From NCBI GenBank assembly GCA_019925095.2, contig JAHHIN020000030.1:7393501-7457500 (forward strand): 64,000 nt of DNA. The letters are read 5' to 3'. The notes under the pieces are model-generated. The model did no database searches and was not told the DNA's origin. It saw only the letters and a list, made by a program, of their open reading frames with translations. Shown in pieces: positions 22,599-34,741 of the stretch; within the stretch, counting starts at the first letter, position 1; every line of letters starts with the position of its first letter. The position numbers and the translations under genes were made by a program. Origin of the DNA: Dendrolimus kikuchii (Eukaryota; Arthropoda; Insecta; Lepidoptera; Lasiocampidae).

Positions 22599-23711
22599 CT
22601 ATACGTTATTAGACGAGTACAATTTGTCGCCCTCACGCAGAGCTTCTTCTTTCTTCCATTTATCAATAACAGGCATCAACAACCAAAGGGACGCGCCAAA
22701 AATGAAAATAATACCAAAAGTGACAAACATGCTAACATAGTCTTTTGCTTTTTGATACCAATATGCGCATACTATTGGACCAATCAGCTGCAGAATTCCG
22801 TTCACAAACAAACTAATACCGTACGTGGCCATCAATCTGTCTACACCTAATATCTCAGCCATAACCAGTGTTGTTACACTGTTATTAATACCGGAAGCCA
22901 AACCGAACACTGCACACACAATGCTAATATACAAATAATTACGTAAAAACGGCACAATAACTAGCGCTATACCCGAAAACAACAGCCCGCCGACAAAGTA
23001 AAAAGATTTAGGGATAATGTTTAAATCGCACAAGGCGGAACCGCCTAAGCGTCCGATCAGGTCGAGAGCCGACACCGTACTGAGCAAATACGCGCCGCTC
23101 GCTTTATCGAAACCTATATTTAACGCGTGTGCGGGTAGTAGGATAATGTAATTAGTCACTGATATAGCTACAGTACTGCTCGATACTAGAATGACTAAAT
23201 AAGTTGGATCAGTCAAAAGGCTTAAATCGAAGAACTTGTTAGAGTCTTTCTTCTCATCTTTCTTACAACAGAAGCAAAAGTACGCCGCGTCCGCAACACT
23301 CTCCGTGACAGATTTCAAAGAGAACTGCGAAGCGAATACATTAGGTTGTTCGAAAGCTGATAAAGTTGAACCGTGGAACGGGGTGGATACGTAAGCAAAA
23401 CTTGATGTGGAATAATTTCTCTTCGGGCCCGCTGTGCTGGGACGTCTCGAAAACGTTTCTTGAGAACCTAACTTTGTTATTGACGTCGAACTGTAAGTTG
23501 TCTTTGGTATCGGTCTGCTGTATGACAGCTTCCGTTTTGACAGATTCCCGCGCAACTGCGTCTGTGAACACGATTGGTTCATTTGAACTGGAGACGTTGG
23601 GTTCGCATTAGTCATTTCTTTGGTTGGATTGCAGTTGTCTTTTCCGCCATGCGTTTCCGGCATTTGGAATGTTTCTAAATCTTCCTCGTCCACTTCAAAC
23701 AGTATGTCGCC
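22599..23711 (-). CDS. Monocarboxylate transporter terminal exon B (TM7-TM12)
   Basis: Large 3'-terminal coding exon: 370 codons plus TAG, after a TTTCTTTCAG acceptor, starting in phase 0 with GDILFEVDEED. Residues 1-130 form a Ser/Thr-rich cytosolic loop that includes STPFHGSTLSAFE and FASQFSLKSVTES. TM7 is near YLVILVSSSTVAISVTNYII. TM8 carries ALDLIGRLGG, with the Asp...Arg pair that MCTs use in substrate transport (family knowledge). TM9-TM12 follow, including VFGLASGINNSVTTLVMAE and YGISLFVNGILQLIGP. A candidate AATAAA on the minus strand lies at 22,411-22,416, about 185 bp past the stop. The nearest compatible upstream exon is 37,149-37,275, 13.4 kb away. It is a clear paralogue of 5,882-7,111. 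Confidence 0.9.
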   Translation of the reverse strand, partial: GDILFEVDEEDLETFQMPETHGGKDNCNPTKEMTNANPTSPVQMNQSCSQTQLRGNLSKRKLSYSRPIPKTTYSSTSITKLGSQETFSRRPSTAGPKRNYSTSSFAYVSTPFHGSTLSAFEQPNVFASQFSLKSVTESVADAAYFCFCCKKDEKKDSNKFFDLSLLTDPTYLVILVSSSTVAISVTNYIILLPAHALNIGFDKASGAYLLSTVSALDLIGRLGGSALCDLNIIPKSFYFVGGLLFSGIALVIVPFLRNYLYISIVCAVFGLASGINNSVTTLVMAEILGVDRLMATYGISLFVNGILQLIGPIVCAYWYQKAKDYVSMFVTFGIIFIFGASLWLLMPVIDKWKKEEALREGDKLYSSNNV

Positions 23712-24698
23712 CTGAAAGAAATCCAGACTGCTCTCAATTTATTTTAATTGATTAATAAAATTAGATGTTGCCATGACAACGTGTATTTTAAAATAATTAT
23801 CGTAAAAAAAAACAATTATATATACATATATGGAGTATACTGGGAATAAGAACGGCACTGTTAAAAATGTTACTCTAAAGATCTTATAATTTCCGAAAGT
23901 TCGACATGGCAATAAGGGTATGAGTTGAGACGTAGAGGGGGGGGGAATGCCCCACACACCCGCGTAGCGCACGCGCCATCTTAGTCTTAATGCTGGAATA
24001 GTCCTCATTGACCGCGTTTAACAATTTTGATCTCGCTCACGTTGTTGCTTGTGTAATTGTATGTTGAAATAAAAACAATAATCGATTCTCAATGACGAGA
24101 ATTAGAGAGGAAAGTATTTAAAAAAAATGTGTCATTAAACGGAAAAATTATTGTTATAAATATCGTGACATCATCTGACACTAAATAGGACTGTTTTTAA
24201 AAATATTACTTAAGATATAAAGGTGGTAATAAATTTATTCTCATTTTGTTGCGTATCAAATAAATTATCGGTATCGACTACCTGGTATGTGTCGTCACAT
24301 CACTATTAAAATGCCACGTCGTCCTATCGCAAACTATAAATCCTAAGTAATTAGATGGCGCCACCACAGGTCATTCTTCTACCACTTTCTGACATTTTAT
24401 AAGTTAAAAATCGAAAAGCTTAACAAATTTATTTTCAATTTTAGATTACTTTGGTTTTAAGAATAATATATTATAATAAAACGACAACAGCAAGGACATG
24501 GCAATGACACCCGCAACGCCATCTAGTGAGGTAAGATTTAGTCGATTTTATTACGTTTCTACTGAACGGTTGTTATTTGTAGTTACTTTATTTCATGACA
24601 GAACTAATACTTGATCATGCAAATACTAAGTTGTCATGTGAATTCGTACACAAAATTATTTACATTTTAAAATATTATTTTTTTTCGATTACAAGACC
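23712..24698. other. Intronic non-coding stretch
   Basis: Intron before terminal exon B. No gene or recognised repeat; poly(T) at 24,699-24,719 is the tail of the next LINE. Confidence 0.5.
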
Positions 24699-27620
24699 TT
24701 TTTATTTTTTTTTTTTTTGTTTTGAGGCGAGGGAAAATGCTTAACCGATTTACGCACAAACTGGGTCGTTGCTAGGGGAACGACACGCGTCGGTCGGGGG
24801 CGATAACACTGCAGCAATAGTATGCTCTTGGCAGCGCTCCGTCCGCGATCGACGTCACAGAATAGTGTGGAAGACTCCGAGCGTTGCTACACGAGCGAGC
24901 AACCCCAATACCCACTAAAAACCCCCTCCTCCCTGACGACCCTGCGCTTTGAATGTGTTGGAAAGGCTGAGATTTAGAACATAGTTACGCCCAGCCGATC
25001 CAGTGCAATAAAGTGCCTGGAGTGTGCCCTGGGAGAACACACCCCACTTCGTTGTAGAAGATTCTTTGCTCTCCTAGCAAGCTAAAGGCCCCCCGCGGTA
25101 AACGGAACCTAACTCAGGGAGGGAAGTAATGCGCGTACCTGCCTCTCCGGGTGCCAGCTGAAGGCCGGCGACCTCGAGAAGGCGCATTGGCACGCGCTGC
25201 AGGACTTCTCTCCCTGTTTCGTTCTGCGGCCTCCTCGAGTGACATTACTGTCTCGCAAAAAGTAACCGCAGCCCCCCAATTGTCGCTGCTCTGCAGCATG
25301 GCCTTGACCAAGTCGCAGAGCGAGTCGACTGGACCCACGTGCGTCTCAAGTTCGAAACGCTGCGGCGCCCATGCGGCGCACTCGACTAGCGTGTGTAACG
25401 CTGTGTCGGGCGCGCCGCACTGGCGGCAGTCCGGGGAAGGCAAGCAGCTCACAATGTGACACAGATACTTATCGAAACATCCGTGTCCGGTAAGTATCTG
25501 TGTCGTCCTGAAGGTCAGGGTGCCGCTGGTGCGGTTGACCCATTCCGTCAGCTGTGGCCTGATTGCATCCACCGTGTAGCCGCCATAGGCCGCAGGGTTG
25601 TCGAGCTCTTGAGACCAGACGGCGATCATGGAGGCGGTTTCCCGCTTCCTGATCGCCTCGATTTCGACCTGACAGAAGGTCAGGCCTCTAGCTAGGGCAT
25701 CCTGCCGGGTGCGGCGCACCACTGTCAGGACGTCCGCCTGGAGATGCCAGGGCGGATCGCCTGCCAGGAGGGTGGCCGCCGTCCGCGACACTGTGCGATA
25801 CCCCCGTATGGTCCTCACGGCCAGAACCTGCTGCGCCCGTTGCAGCAGGGTTCTGTTGTGGCGATGAAGTGCAATGGACCAGACGGGTGCACCGTACAGT
25901 GCCATACTCCTCAGGATGCCAGAGTAAAGTTTCCGCGTCGCACCTCCCGGGCCCCCTACGTTGGGAAGCAGCCTCGAGAGTGCGCCCGCGGATTTGACGA
26001 GTTTGGGAACTAGCTGCTCAAAGTGCGCTTTGAACAGCTATTTCCCATCGAGAACTAGCCCCAGATATTTCATCTGGGGCCCTACTCTAATGGCCACCCC
26101 TTGGACCGAAACGGTCAAGTCCGCGGGGGGATTGCGAAATTTCCTATGGAACATGATGGCCTCTGTTTTCGCGGGGGAGACCCTCAAGCCCAGCCTAGCT
26201 ATTCGATCTACGACAATCGCCAACCCGGCGTTGGCGACGTCCACGGATTCCGCAAATGACGCAGCGCGTGCCGTGAGTAGGGTGTCATCCGCAAAGCAGA
26301 TCAGCCCTACCCCGGGCAGGACCGGAACCCGAAGGATCCAGTCGTAACCTACGTTCCAAAGAATCGGCCCGAGGACCGACCCCTGTGGAACGCCGCACGC
26401 GACGCGTCGACGACCTAACTCGGGATTGCCGGACTCACCGCCCTCCCAAAGGATATGTCGATCCTGCAGGTACGCGCCTCGTGAGGTAAGGGGGGACTCC
26501 ATGCGCGCGGAGCCCCTCCCTGATCGTCTCATGAGGGAGGCTGTTAAAGGCGTTCGCTATGTCTAGCGACACCGTAAGAGCGACATCCTTCGCTTGGACG
26601 GCTTCGTCCGTCAACGTTCGCAGCGTCTCGAAGGCGTCCATCGTGGAGCGCCTCCGCCGAAACCCGAACTGCGTTTCTGAAAGCCCCGGCTCCACAGCGT
26701 CGAGATGCTTCACGACCCGCTCCGCCAAGATCTTTTCGAAGACCTTAGCGACCTCGTTCAGCAGCACTATGGGCCTGAAGGCGGACGGATCGTTGGGAGG
26801 CCGACCTCCCTTGGGAATCAGGCACAAACGACCCTCCTTCCATTGCGACGGGAACTGACCTGCGCGAATACAGGCTTCGAACAGTTCCCGCAGCTGGCCG
26901 CGTAGATGTTTAGCGGCCAGGAAGAGGAGTCGACCTGGAACCCCGTCGGGTCCTGGTGCCGTCTTCCTGCCCCGGAGCCAGTCCAGGGCAACGTCTAGTT
27001 CCCCCTCGGAGATGGAGTGAGGCTCCTCGTCCGTGGGGGTGTCGGGAACGGGTGGACCCATACTGGGGGGAGTGAAGTTTCCCGGATCCGGGAAGAGCCC
27101 GTCGATAACCGACCGGAGCACCTCGGGTTCGAGCGTTTCCGTGACCGTGGATGTGCAAGGCCGCAACGTGTTGCGGGCCCCACGGTACGGACGCCCCCAA
27201 GGGTCCCGATCGAGCGTCTCGAGGAGCTCGGCCCGAGCCCGGGCTTTCGCTTGCAGTATTGCAATCGAAAGGGCCTTTCTGGCCTCGCTAAACTCTCCCA
27301 CGAGTCCATTTTCCGCGACGTAGTCCGGAGGACTGCGCGCCCTGCAGCGTTTGAGTCTGTGGCTGATGATGCGAACTGCCTTTCGCATCTCGCCCAGCTC
27401 CTCGGTCCACCAGTGGACCTGCTTGCACGGAGGCTGCCACTTGGAGACGCGAGGCATCGCCGCGTCGCAAACCCTCGTCAGGGTCTTGCGCATGTGCTCT
27501 GCCTGCGACTCCAGGTTCTCGAATTCGGCTGAGTAGGCCCAGCTTTCCGTGAGTGCCCACTCCTCGGCCTGCTCCGGATCGAGCTTGGTAAGGGCCCAAC
27601 GCGGGAGGAGAGGGGGGCAT
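24699..27620 (-). mobile_element. R1-clade LINE, 5'-truncated and frame-broken
   Basis: Minus-strand LINE with a poly(T) (poly(A) on its own strand) at 24,699-24,719. From its 5' side: linker with HWWTEELGEMRKAVR (about 27,400), RT with GRKTAPGPDGVPGRLLF (about 26,960) and FRPIVLLNEVAKVFEKIL; then a frameshift near 26,470, and CGVPQGSVLGPILWNV and ICFADDTLLT (about 26,290). A nonsense codon at 26,036-26,038 follows, then a C-terminal frame (25,114-25,905) with a CRQCGAPDTALHTLVEC zinc-finger region. The endonuclease domain is absent, so the copy is dead. Confidence 0.85.
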
Positions 27621-28090
27621 TACAAGACCTTAATACAACAACTGACAGCATAATTAAAATAAACTAGCTAGTTTTATAATCACTTTCGTCACGTAAATAT
27701 AGCAGTTGTTACGTAATATATATCTTTATTATTTGAACGTAGAATCTGTTCTGGCATTTTTAAAGTATTTTGGTACGTCTTGATCTATAAAAAAAAAAAA
27801 AAGAATTTAATGAATAAACACAATTATATTGAAATTTATGAATACAATTATGAATCCAAAATAAGTTCCACTGGAGAATTAAAAATTTGGCATAAGCTTC
27901 ATGCAAGACCACAGCAACTCCACCAATATAACAACATAAAAAATCACAAAAATTAAAATATTCTAGTAAAACCGTTTAATAGCCGTTATATCGCACGCTT
28001 AATAAAACAAAGAAATATCGCAAAATATGAGTTTATTGGGAATGAGTGTTTAAAGTTTTGATCTATTAAGAATTTGTAGTAGTACGAATA
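27621..28090. other. Non-coding stretch
   Basis: AT-rich; nothing recognised. Confidence 0.5.
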
Positions 28091-28722
28091 GTGTAAATGG
28101 AGCGTTAGGTAAACTTCTAGGCGTTAAGAACCTCAGCCAGAAGGCCCAGCTCGCCATACACAACGCGGTGCTGGTACCTACGCTCACGTATGGATGCGAG
28201 AGTTGGGTATGGAAGAGAGAGCATGAAAGTAGAGTAAACGCGGTCGAGATGCGAGCACTGCGCAAAATCTGCGGAGTGACGCTCGCGAACCGCGTTCGTA
28301 ATACCGAAGTAAGAAAGAGAGTTGGTCTGAAAGAGAGTGTCGGGGTGAAGGTAAGGAAAGGAATGCTCCGGTGGTTCGGGCATGTGGAAAGAATGCATGA
28401 TGAAAGAATGACTAAACAGATATACAATGCAAAAGTGGATGGATGCAGAAGTCGTGGAAGGCCACGACACACCTTCCATGATCAAATTGATCGTGTACTA
28501 GCAGAAGGTGATGTCAGAAGCCTTAAGAACAGACGAGCTTGCATGACATTTTGAAATAAATATTTTCTTTCTTTCTTTCTTTCTTCTTTCTTTCTACAAA
28601 AGTTATGAATGTCAAAGAGGCAAGTGAGGTGTGTAAGAATAAGCCTAAATGGCACTCTGTTGTTCGTGCCTACTCCGCAAGGGAACTGGCGTGAAGTTAT
28701 GTATGTATGTATGTATGTACGA
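28091..28722 (+). pseudogene. RTE-like LINE 3' fragment, with a tiny LINE tail inside
   Basis: Reads the C-terminal region of the LINE at 45,138: VPTLTYGCESWVWKRE, KICGVTLANRVRN and MLRWFGHVERMH. It ends in the family's TATG repeat (28,699-28,722). At 28,549-28,605 the frame is cut by a GAAATAAATATTTTC piece with a TTTC repeat, a very short retroposed 3' end. Family name tentative. Confidence 0.75.
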
Positions 28723-30616
28723 ATTTGTAATTTTGAATTGTTTTTTGTATGTTGTTGAAATAGAAATCAAAATTATTTCGAGTTGTTGAATAGTCTTTAA
28801 CTTTAGCTGAATGTGTTATAACGTTGCACTTGCACCATTAAAAAAACATATTAACATATCCAATGACAGTAATAATGTCTAGCAAACTATGTCACTGTCA
28901 AGAGTTTTAAAAAGTTGTGACGGCTGTTAAGTTTGACTCTTGCACGAAATTCAAATATCAGCTGTTAATAATTTCTTTTCTAAATATTACTTTACACATT
29001 TCAAAACTTCCTTTAACTTTATTAAATTAACTACGTGTTCCCGCTTGAGACAACCTGCCAATATATTCCAGACGCGGACAACTACTGGAGCTAGCTAGCT
29101 AATACTGGATCTATTGAACTACTCGACTTGAAGAGCTTCCAAAGCTTCGACAGGCCAGTGTACCCTTTTTGTGCATAGAAGTCCACCGGTTGTCACGGAA
29201 TAGATTGAATACATTATATACTACATAATTATCTTCTGTAATTTATTGACCCACCTAAATCTATTCTGTGGCCAAGGAGGACGAGCTGACTCTTCTCCCA
29301 ACGCCACAGTTATTATAAGCATTTATATTCAAGTAAAATAAATGAACTTTATTTGTTGATAGTGACTAAAAAAGTACGTAATTTCAGGAAAAAAATAATA
29401 CTTATTCGTACTTATTTCACTTTATGATTAAAAAAATAAACAAACTCTAAGATAATTATAAAATAAGTTGCATTAAGTTAAAATACATCAGCGACCCAAG
29501 GATTCTTTTTAGTCAAAAAGCGAAATAAGTAACAAGTAAATTCACTTTACAAATAAAACAATATGAGAAATAATCCTCACCTGTTAATAATAAAGCCATT
29601 TATTTTTAGTTCTCTATTTAATTCAATCAATTTGCTTCACTCGTCGCAGTATTTAGTATAAAAAAAGGAGTGACCAATTCTTTATTTCGCCAACCAACGG
29701 TCAAATTGCACGGTAGTTGGAGCGAATTTATTCTTTCCAAGAAGTTCTTACGTTTTATAATGTAATCTCCAAACTCATGATTTTAAAAGTTATTTCTTTC
29801 ATTTTATTACGCGTGCGACACGGTTCTTCGGCACGAATAAAACCCATGAGGATTCGCATGAATGCAACCTTATTGGAAAATAAATTAAAAAAAACCCTTT
29901 ACGTTATTATGTTAAAACGATATTCCTTCAACGTGACATTAACATAATATACAACATACATCACTAATACCATAGACATATTAAAATGATTAGAACAGAT
30001 TCTAAGTTCTACATTTTATTTTTCGTGCAATATATATAAAAGCTTGTATAATTTTAGCATAGCTTGTAAGTTTGAAGATCGATTACACCAAATTTAATTT
30101 AAATTCAAAACCATTCAACCGTTAATGTTCAGAATCGTATTTTTGAAAATGAAACTATTTCTGCCGATTTCCCGTTAAAAATAGTTAAAATGAAAGTGTT
30201 TATTTGATAAAAAAAAAAGTAAATTTATGATGTATGCATTATTGAGTGCAGTAAATGTCCCAATGATAAATATGAAACCATCAGTGGTATCAGTGTCTTT
30301 ATATTTAAAAATATAAAATAATTAAAAAATGGAAATGTGACAATGAAAAAATTAAATAAACCATAGTCACCATAATTTGTTGTGTTTTTAATTTAAAAAT
30401 AGAAACATCCCAATAAAAAAATTAAATAAACCATAGTCATCCAAAATTTGTTATCAGTGCTTTTATATTTAAAAATATTTTTTTTTATTTATAAAATCAT
30501 ATATAATCGAATACAATAAAATAATTTAAAAATGGAAATGTCCCAGTGAAAAAAATTAAATAAACCATAGTCACCATAATTCGTTATCTTTGTTTGTTTA
30601 TATTTAATATTATTAT
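28723..30616. other. Non-coding stretch
   Basis: AT-rich; around 30,270-30,590 a degenerate motif (AATTAAATAAACCATAGTCA) recurs three times about 70-130 bp apart. No gene seen. Confidence 0.5.
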
Positions 30617-30871
30617 CTGCCAGGTGGTAGAGTATTTGCTCGACTGGATGGCGACCACCCCTGATCTAGAGTATGCCGCCATAACAACCTTGTGTTGTGT
30701 TCCAGCATTAGTGACCAGGTTCCAGTCTCCTTTAAGAGATCAGCAGCGCATAGCACCTTTGTTGTTGCAAATGTCCATAGGCGATGGTAACCGCTTTCCA
30801 TCTAGTGGGCCGTCTGCCTGTCTGCTGAACTCCTGCAATAAAAAAAAAAATAAAAAAAAAAAAAAAAAAAT
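30617..30871 (+). mobile_element. Poly(A)-tailed retroposon, family A
   Basis: Runs from CAGGTGGTAGAGTATTTGC to CTCCTGCAATAAAAAA with a long A-rich tail. Family A recurs at least ten times in the window. No ORF; probably SINE-like or LINE-derived. Confidence 0.65.
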
Positions 30872-32480
30872 ATCAAATAATTTAAAAATAGAATGAAAAT
30901 GTTTCATAGCTAGTCTCAGCGCTCTGATTACATCTGTACCGCACTAATTAGAGGCGATTTGGCAGGTTTGTTATATTAATATTACTTATGCGTAACTTGT
31001 TTGAGATATTACCTTCACCGCCAAAAATATTAAATTGTCAAATTTTTTATCGCGTTATACAATATAGCCGCCTTGGCAAAAGATATTTATGCAAAATACG
31101 GTTTTTATACAAAACTTCATAATATAGAGCTATGTTAATAGTATTAGTTCTAGTTCAGTCTCAGTCCCAGTATTAGCAGTGTACTAAAAAAGACACTCGC
31201 CTTGAAAAATATCGCATAAAAGTTCCAGTTATCAAAGTAAAACGTTTTTGACGTTTATGATTTAAAACAAATATTTAAGCCAAATCCGTCAACAAAGACT
31301 TGATTAGACGGTTCGTTTTTATCTTTCAATTTGGATGAATCAACCAAAGTAATCTACATAAACATAAATCATTCAATCCTATTGAATACCGCCGCGTCTC
31401 TTCAGTTTGTGCTTTTCAATTAATTTGATTGATCCGTCAATCAAATCCGATAAGCAATACGGTTCCGTTCAACCTGTGAGTGTTTTGATTAAAAAAATAT
31501 GTTTTAAGTAATATAATCGCAAAAAGTGAGACTAAACTTTCCAGTCGTAGTCATTAAAATTTAAACAAATTTCAGAGATAAACTTTGAGCTGGAACGGCC
31601 ATAAGTATAACGCGATCTGTTTACCCCATTCCACTGTACCATGAGTAATATACATACATATATAAGTATTGTTATTCATACATATTCTTAAGCCTTAAAA
31701 AGCACATACAAGAACTAACGCAACATACAGACACAAACACAAGTTATAGCTATATATTGCCAAGTATTTATCAACGCAGAACGGAATCTCTCTTGACAAA
31801 CATTATGAATATATTATTCTAAAAGATGTATGCATTTCTCATGTCTAAAGCAACTTTTGAGTTGCTACCTTATGGGCGGTTCCTATATCTCAATATTTAC
31901 TCATTTGCCTTGCCATCGGTTGAATTTTGACATTACTTGTATGGAGCTTATGTCATATTTCAACCAATAGTAAGGCAAATGAACGGTTGGTATAATAGAG
32001 TTACCGCGCCACGAATGGAATTCGCTATCTCATAGCTTCAGGACATAAATCGACAGATTATACATACGACAAATGTGTATTACACATATCTCAATAATAA
32101 AGTAACGAATGTTTCACAAAAAAAAACTGCGGTCGGGAGAACCCCGTCAATAACCGAAGTTCCTTAGATTAAAACTAAATATACACATTTATTGAAAATG
32201 TAAATGTAAAATAATAAATTATTTAAAAAAAGTTGTGCACGTGCGCGGCGACAGCGCCCGAATGCGGCCGAATAAGGGCGGTTACAAGACCTTCTAATTT
32301 CAAAACACCGTGTCTTACGCTGATTGAAATTGTTTTATTTTATATTTTATTTCATTGCATTAAAAATCAGAATCTATCTATACTGTAATACATCTGTAAA
32401 TCGTTCGAGTTTGTACAATACGTTAAAAATTTAAAACCACCACGAGGACCAACAGTCTGAATTGATGAGATTGAATTATT
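30872..32480. other. Non-coding stretch
   Basis: Nothing supported beyond short AT-rich repeats. Confidence 0.45.
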
Positions 32481-32487
32481 TAGTTTT

Positions 32488-32912
32488 AAATTTGTTTATG
32501 GTTATTATTTACTCTATGGGAGCTTAATCTAATTTACCACCGCTTCGCAACATGTTATGGCTTGAAGGGAAGAAGTGGCGCAAGAAACTCGTCAGCAAAC
32601 ATGCCTAGTCTAATAATTTTATATAATATTAAAATGGGTGGAAGGAAAAATAAAAGAAATTATCAGTCAAGTTGGTTTTAATAAGTAAATAATAACCATA
32701 AACAAAATTATAACTAAATCATTAAATTGAACGATTTGGCGGTAGGCTAAATAAAACTTTAACAATACTCGTTGACATTTGACATCTTTGTCTTCCGTGA
32801 TCACGACCACTGAAAAGTGGCCGAAACGTCGGAATAACTAAAATCAAATAAATTACCGCGCTTAAAACCGTCAAAACGTAGTTTTATTATGTATACAAGT
32901 CGCAAAACTGAA
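32488..32912 (+). mobile_element. Short palindromic Penelope derivative
   Basis: Contains the Penelope 3' flank in minus orientation (32,488-32,680, with the hairpin block at 32,548-32,602) followed at once by the plus-orientation terminal repeat (32,690-32,900). The whole coding region is missing. A further terminal-repeat scrap is at 32,995-33,067. Confidence 0.65.
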
Positions 32913-33068
32913 GGAAATATTATGTGAACCAGTACGGTCTGGAAATCGCAAATAAAATTCGGCGGTGTGAGCGCCTAAAGATCACGTCGGGATAACAAAA
33001 ATTAAATAACTTACCGCGCGTTAAACCGTTAAAACGTAGTTTTATTATGTATACAAGTCGCGAAAACT

Positions 33069-33290
33069 TTTTTTATTTATTGCAGGAGTTCAACAGACAG
33101 GCAGAGGGCCCACTTGATGGAAAGCGATTACCATCGCCTATGGACATTTCCAACACCAAAGGTGCTACAAATGCGCTGCTGCTCTCTTAAGGGAGACTGG
33201 AACGTGGTCACTAATGCCGGAACACAACTCAAGGTTGTTATAGCGACATACTTTAGACCAGGGGTGGTCGCCATCCAGTCGAGCAAATTA
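33069..33290 (-). mobile_element. Family A retroposon copy
   Basis: Starts at the T-rich tail before ATTGCAGGAGTTCAACAGAC; 5'-truncated near the AGTCGAGCAAA block. Confidence 0.65.
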
Positions 33291-33794
33291 AATAATAAAT
33301 AACTTAAGAAAATATTAGTTATTCTCGAGTAATAAGCGCCTATGAATTCCTACAGCGAACTCTGGAAGCTCAAACAGTACCTCCAAAAGTGTGGCGATGC
33401 GCGAGCGAGATAGCGAATCCATTAATGTAGATTAAAAAAAAAGAAATCATAGTACAATTCGTGCGAAGAGATCTGCGTCAATAGAAGGCGTCATTTTGCA
33501 TTGTGTTACGAGAAAAACTATAAGGGACGCCTTATTAAGCTAAGCTTCTTAGGAAAATTTAAATATCTTTGTAATATTAATATCCAGATTTGCGAATTTA
33601 ACAAATATCCAAAGCTACTAGTTATTTCTAATCTGATATCAGATGGCTCGATACATATTTTTTTTAATGACTATTCTGATGGAGAACAGTTACCTTCGTC
33701 TATGGACATATCGAAGTCTTCATAAGAAATGGGCGTACAGAGAAAAGTAGGTGTTTGGTTTGATATGTCTTTATAATATATTTTACATAACTTG

Positions 33795-33924
33795 TTTTTT
33801 TTAATTTTTTATTTTATTGCAGGAGTTCAGCAGACAGGCAGACGGCCCACTCGATGAAAAGCGGTTACTATCGCCTATAGACATTTGCAACACCAAAGGT
33901 GCTACAAATGCGCTGCTGCTCTGA
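33795..33924 (-). mobile_element. Family A retroposon copy, truncated
   Basis: Tail and first ~110 bp only, ending at GCGCTGCTGCTC. Confidence 0.6.
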
Positions 33925-34173
33925 AGTAGCAAGTGCCTATCAATGTCGAACCGAACACGGTTGAAATGAACTAACGTTCAGTGCACTTCCGACCAGCACC
34001 ACTCTCGGGTGCATTCAACATTCACATTTTAAACTATAAGAAATAAACAATAAACAAACTTTATAACTAAATAAACATTTTTAACTTAAAAAATAACCTA
34101 CAGTGCAACCTCGGTACCGCTACAGTAGGTACAGTTTTACACAAAGGACAAAATTGTGAATAATACAAAACTG

Positions 34174-34422
34174 GTTTTTTTTTATTGCAGGAGTTCAGCA
34201 GACAGGCAGACGGCCCACTTGATTGAAAGCGGTTACCATCGCCTATGGACATTTGCAACACCGAAGGTGCTACAAATGCGCTGCTGCTCTCTTAAAGGGA
34301 AGCTGGAACCTGGTCACTAATGCCGGAACACAACTCAAGGTTGTTATGGCGACATACTGTAGACGAGTAGTGGTAGCCATCCAGTGGGGCAAATGCCCTA
34401 CCACCTGGCTGTGGGTTGTTTG
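34174..34422 (-). mobile_element. Family A retroposon copy
   Basis: Tail to the CTACCACCTGGCTGTGGG block; nearly complete. Confidence 0.65.
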
Positions 34423-34564
34423 TATAAAGCTGAAATTTGGAATACCCTTCTGTTTAGGTACACTTGCATGCCGGTAAGACTTTCTAAATGGCAACATGCA
34501 TAGTTTTTAGTAAACAAAAAAAAATAGCATTTTGCGTATACGCCTATATGTTATGAAGCCCTCG

Positions 34565-34741
34565 ATGTGTAACACCAAAGGTGCTACCAATGTACTGCCG
34601 CTCTTTATAGACTGAAACCTGGCTGTTTATACCGGAATAAAACTCAAGATTGTTATGGCGGCATGCTCTAGATCTGGGGTGGTAGCGGCGGCCCCAAAGC
34701 AAGAAAATTGGTATCCTTTCTCCGTTCCTGCACGGATAACG
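34565..34741 (-). mobile_element. Family A retroposon copy, degenerate
   Basis: Tail end lost; runs from CACCAAAGGTGCTACCAATG to the CGTTCCTGCACGGAT 5' end. Confidence 0.5.

Noticed and set aside
5882..23711. Two complete tandem transporter genes
   Set aside because: No second set of MCT 5' exons between 7,112 and 22,598; kept only as an alternative explanation.
27017..27532. Plus-strand ORF of 171 codons
   Set aside because: Antisense shadow of the R1-clade RT.
28168..28554. Independent host gene with WFGHVERM motif
   Set aside because: The same sequence occurs in three other places and is the C-terminus of an RTE-like LINE.
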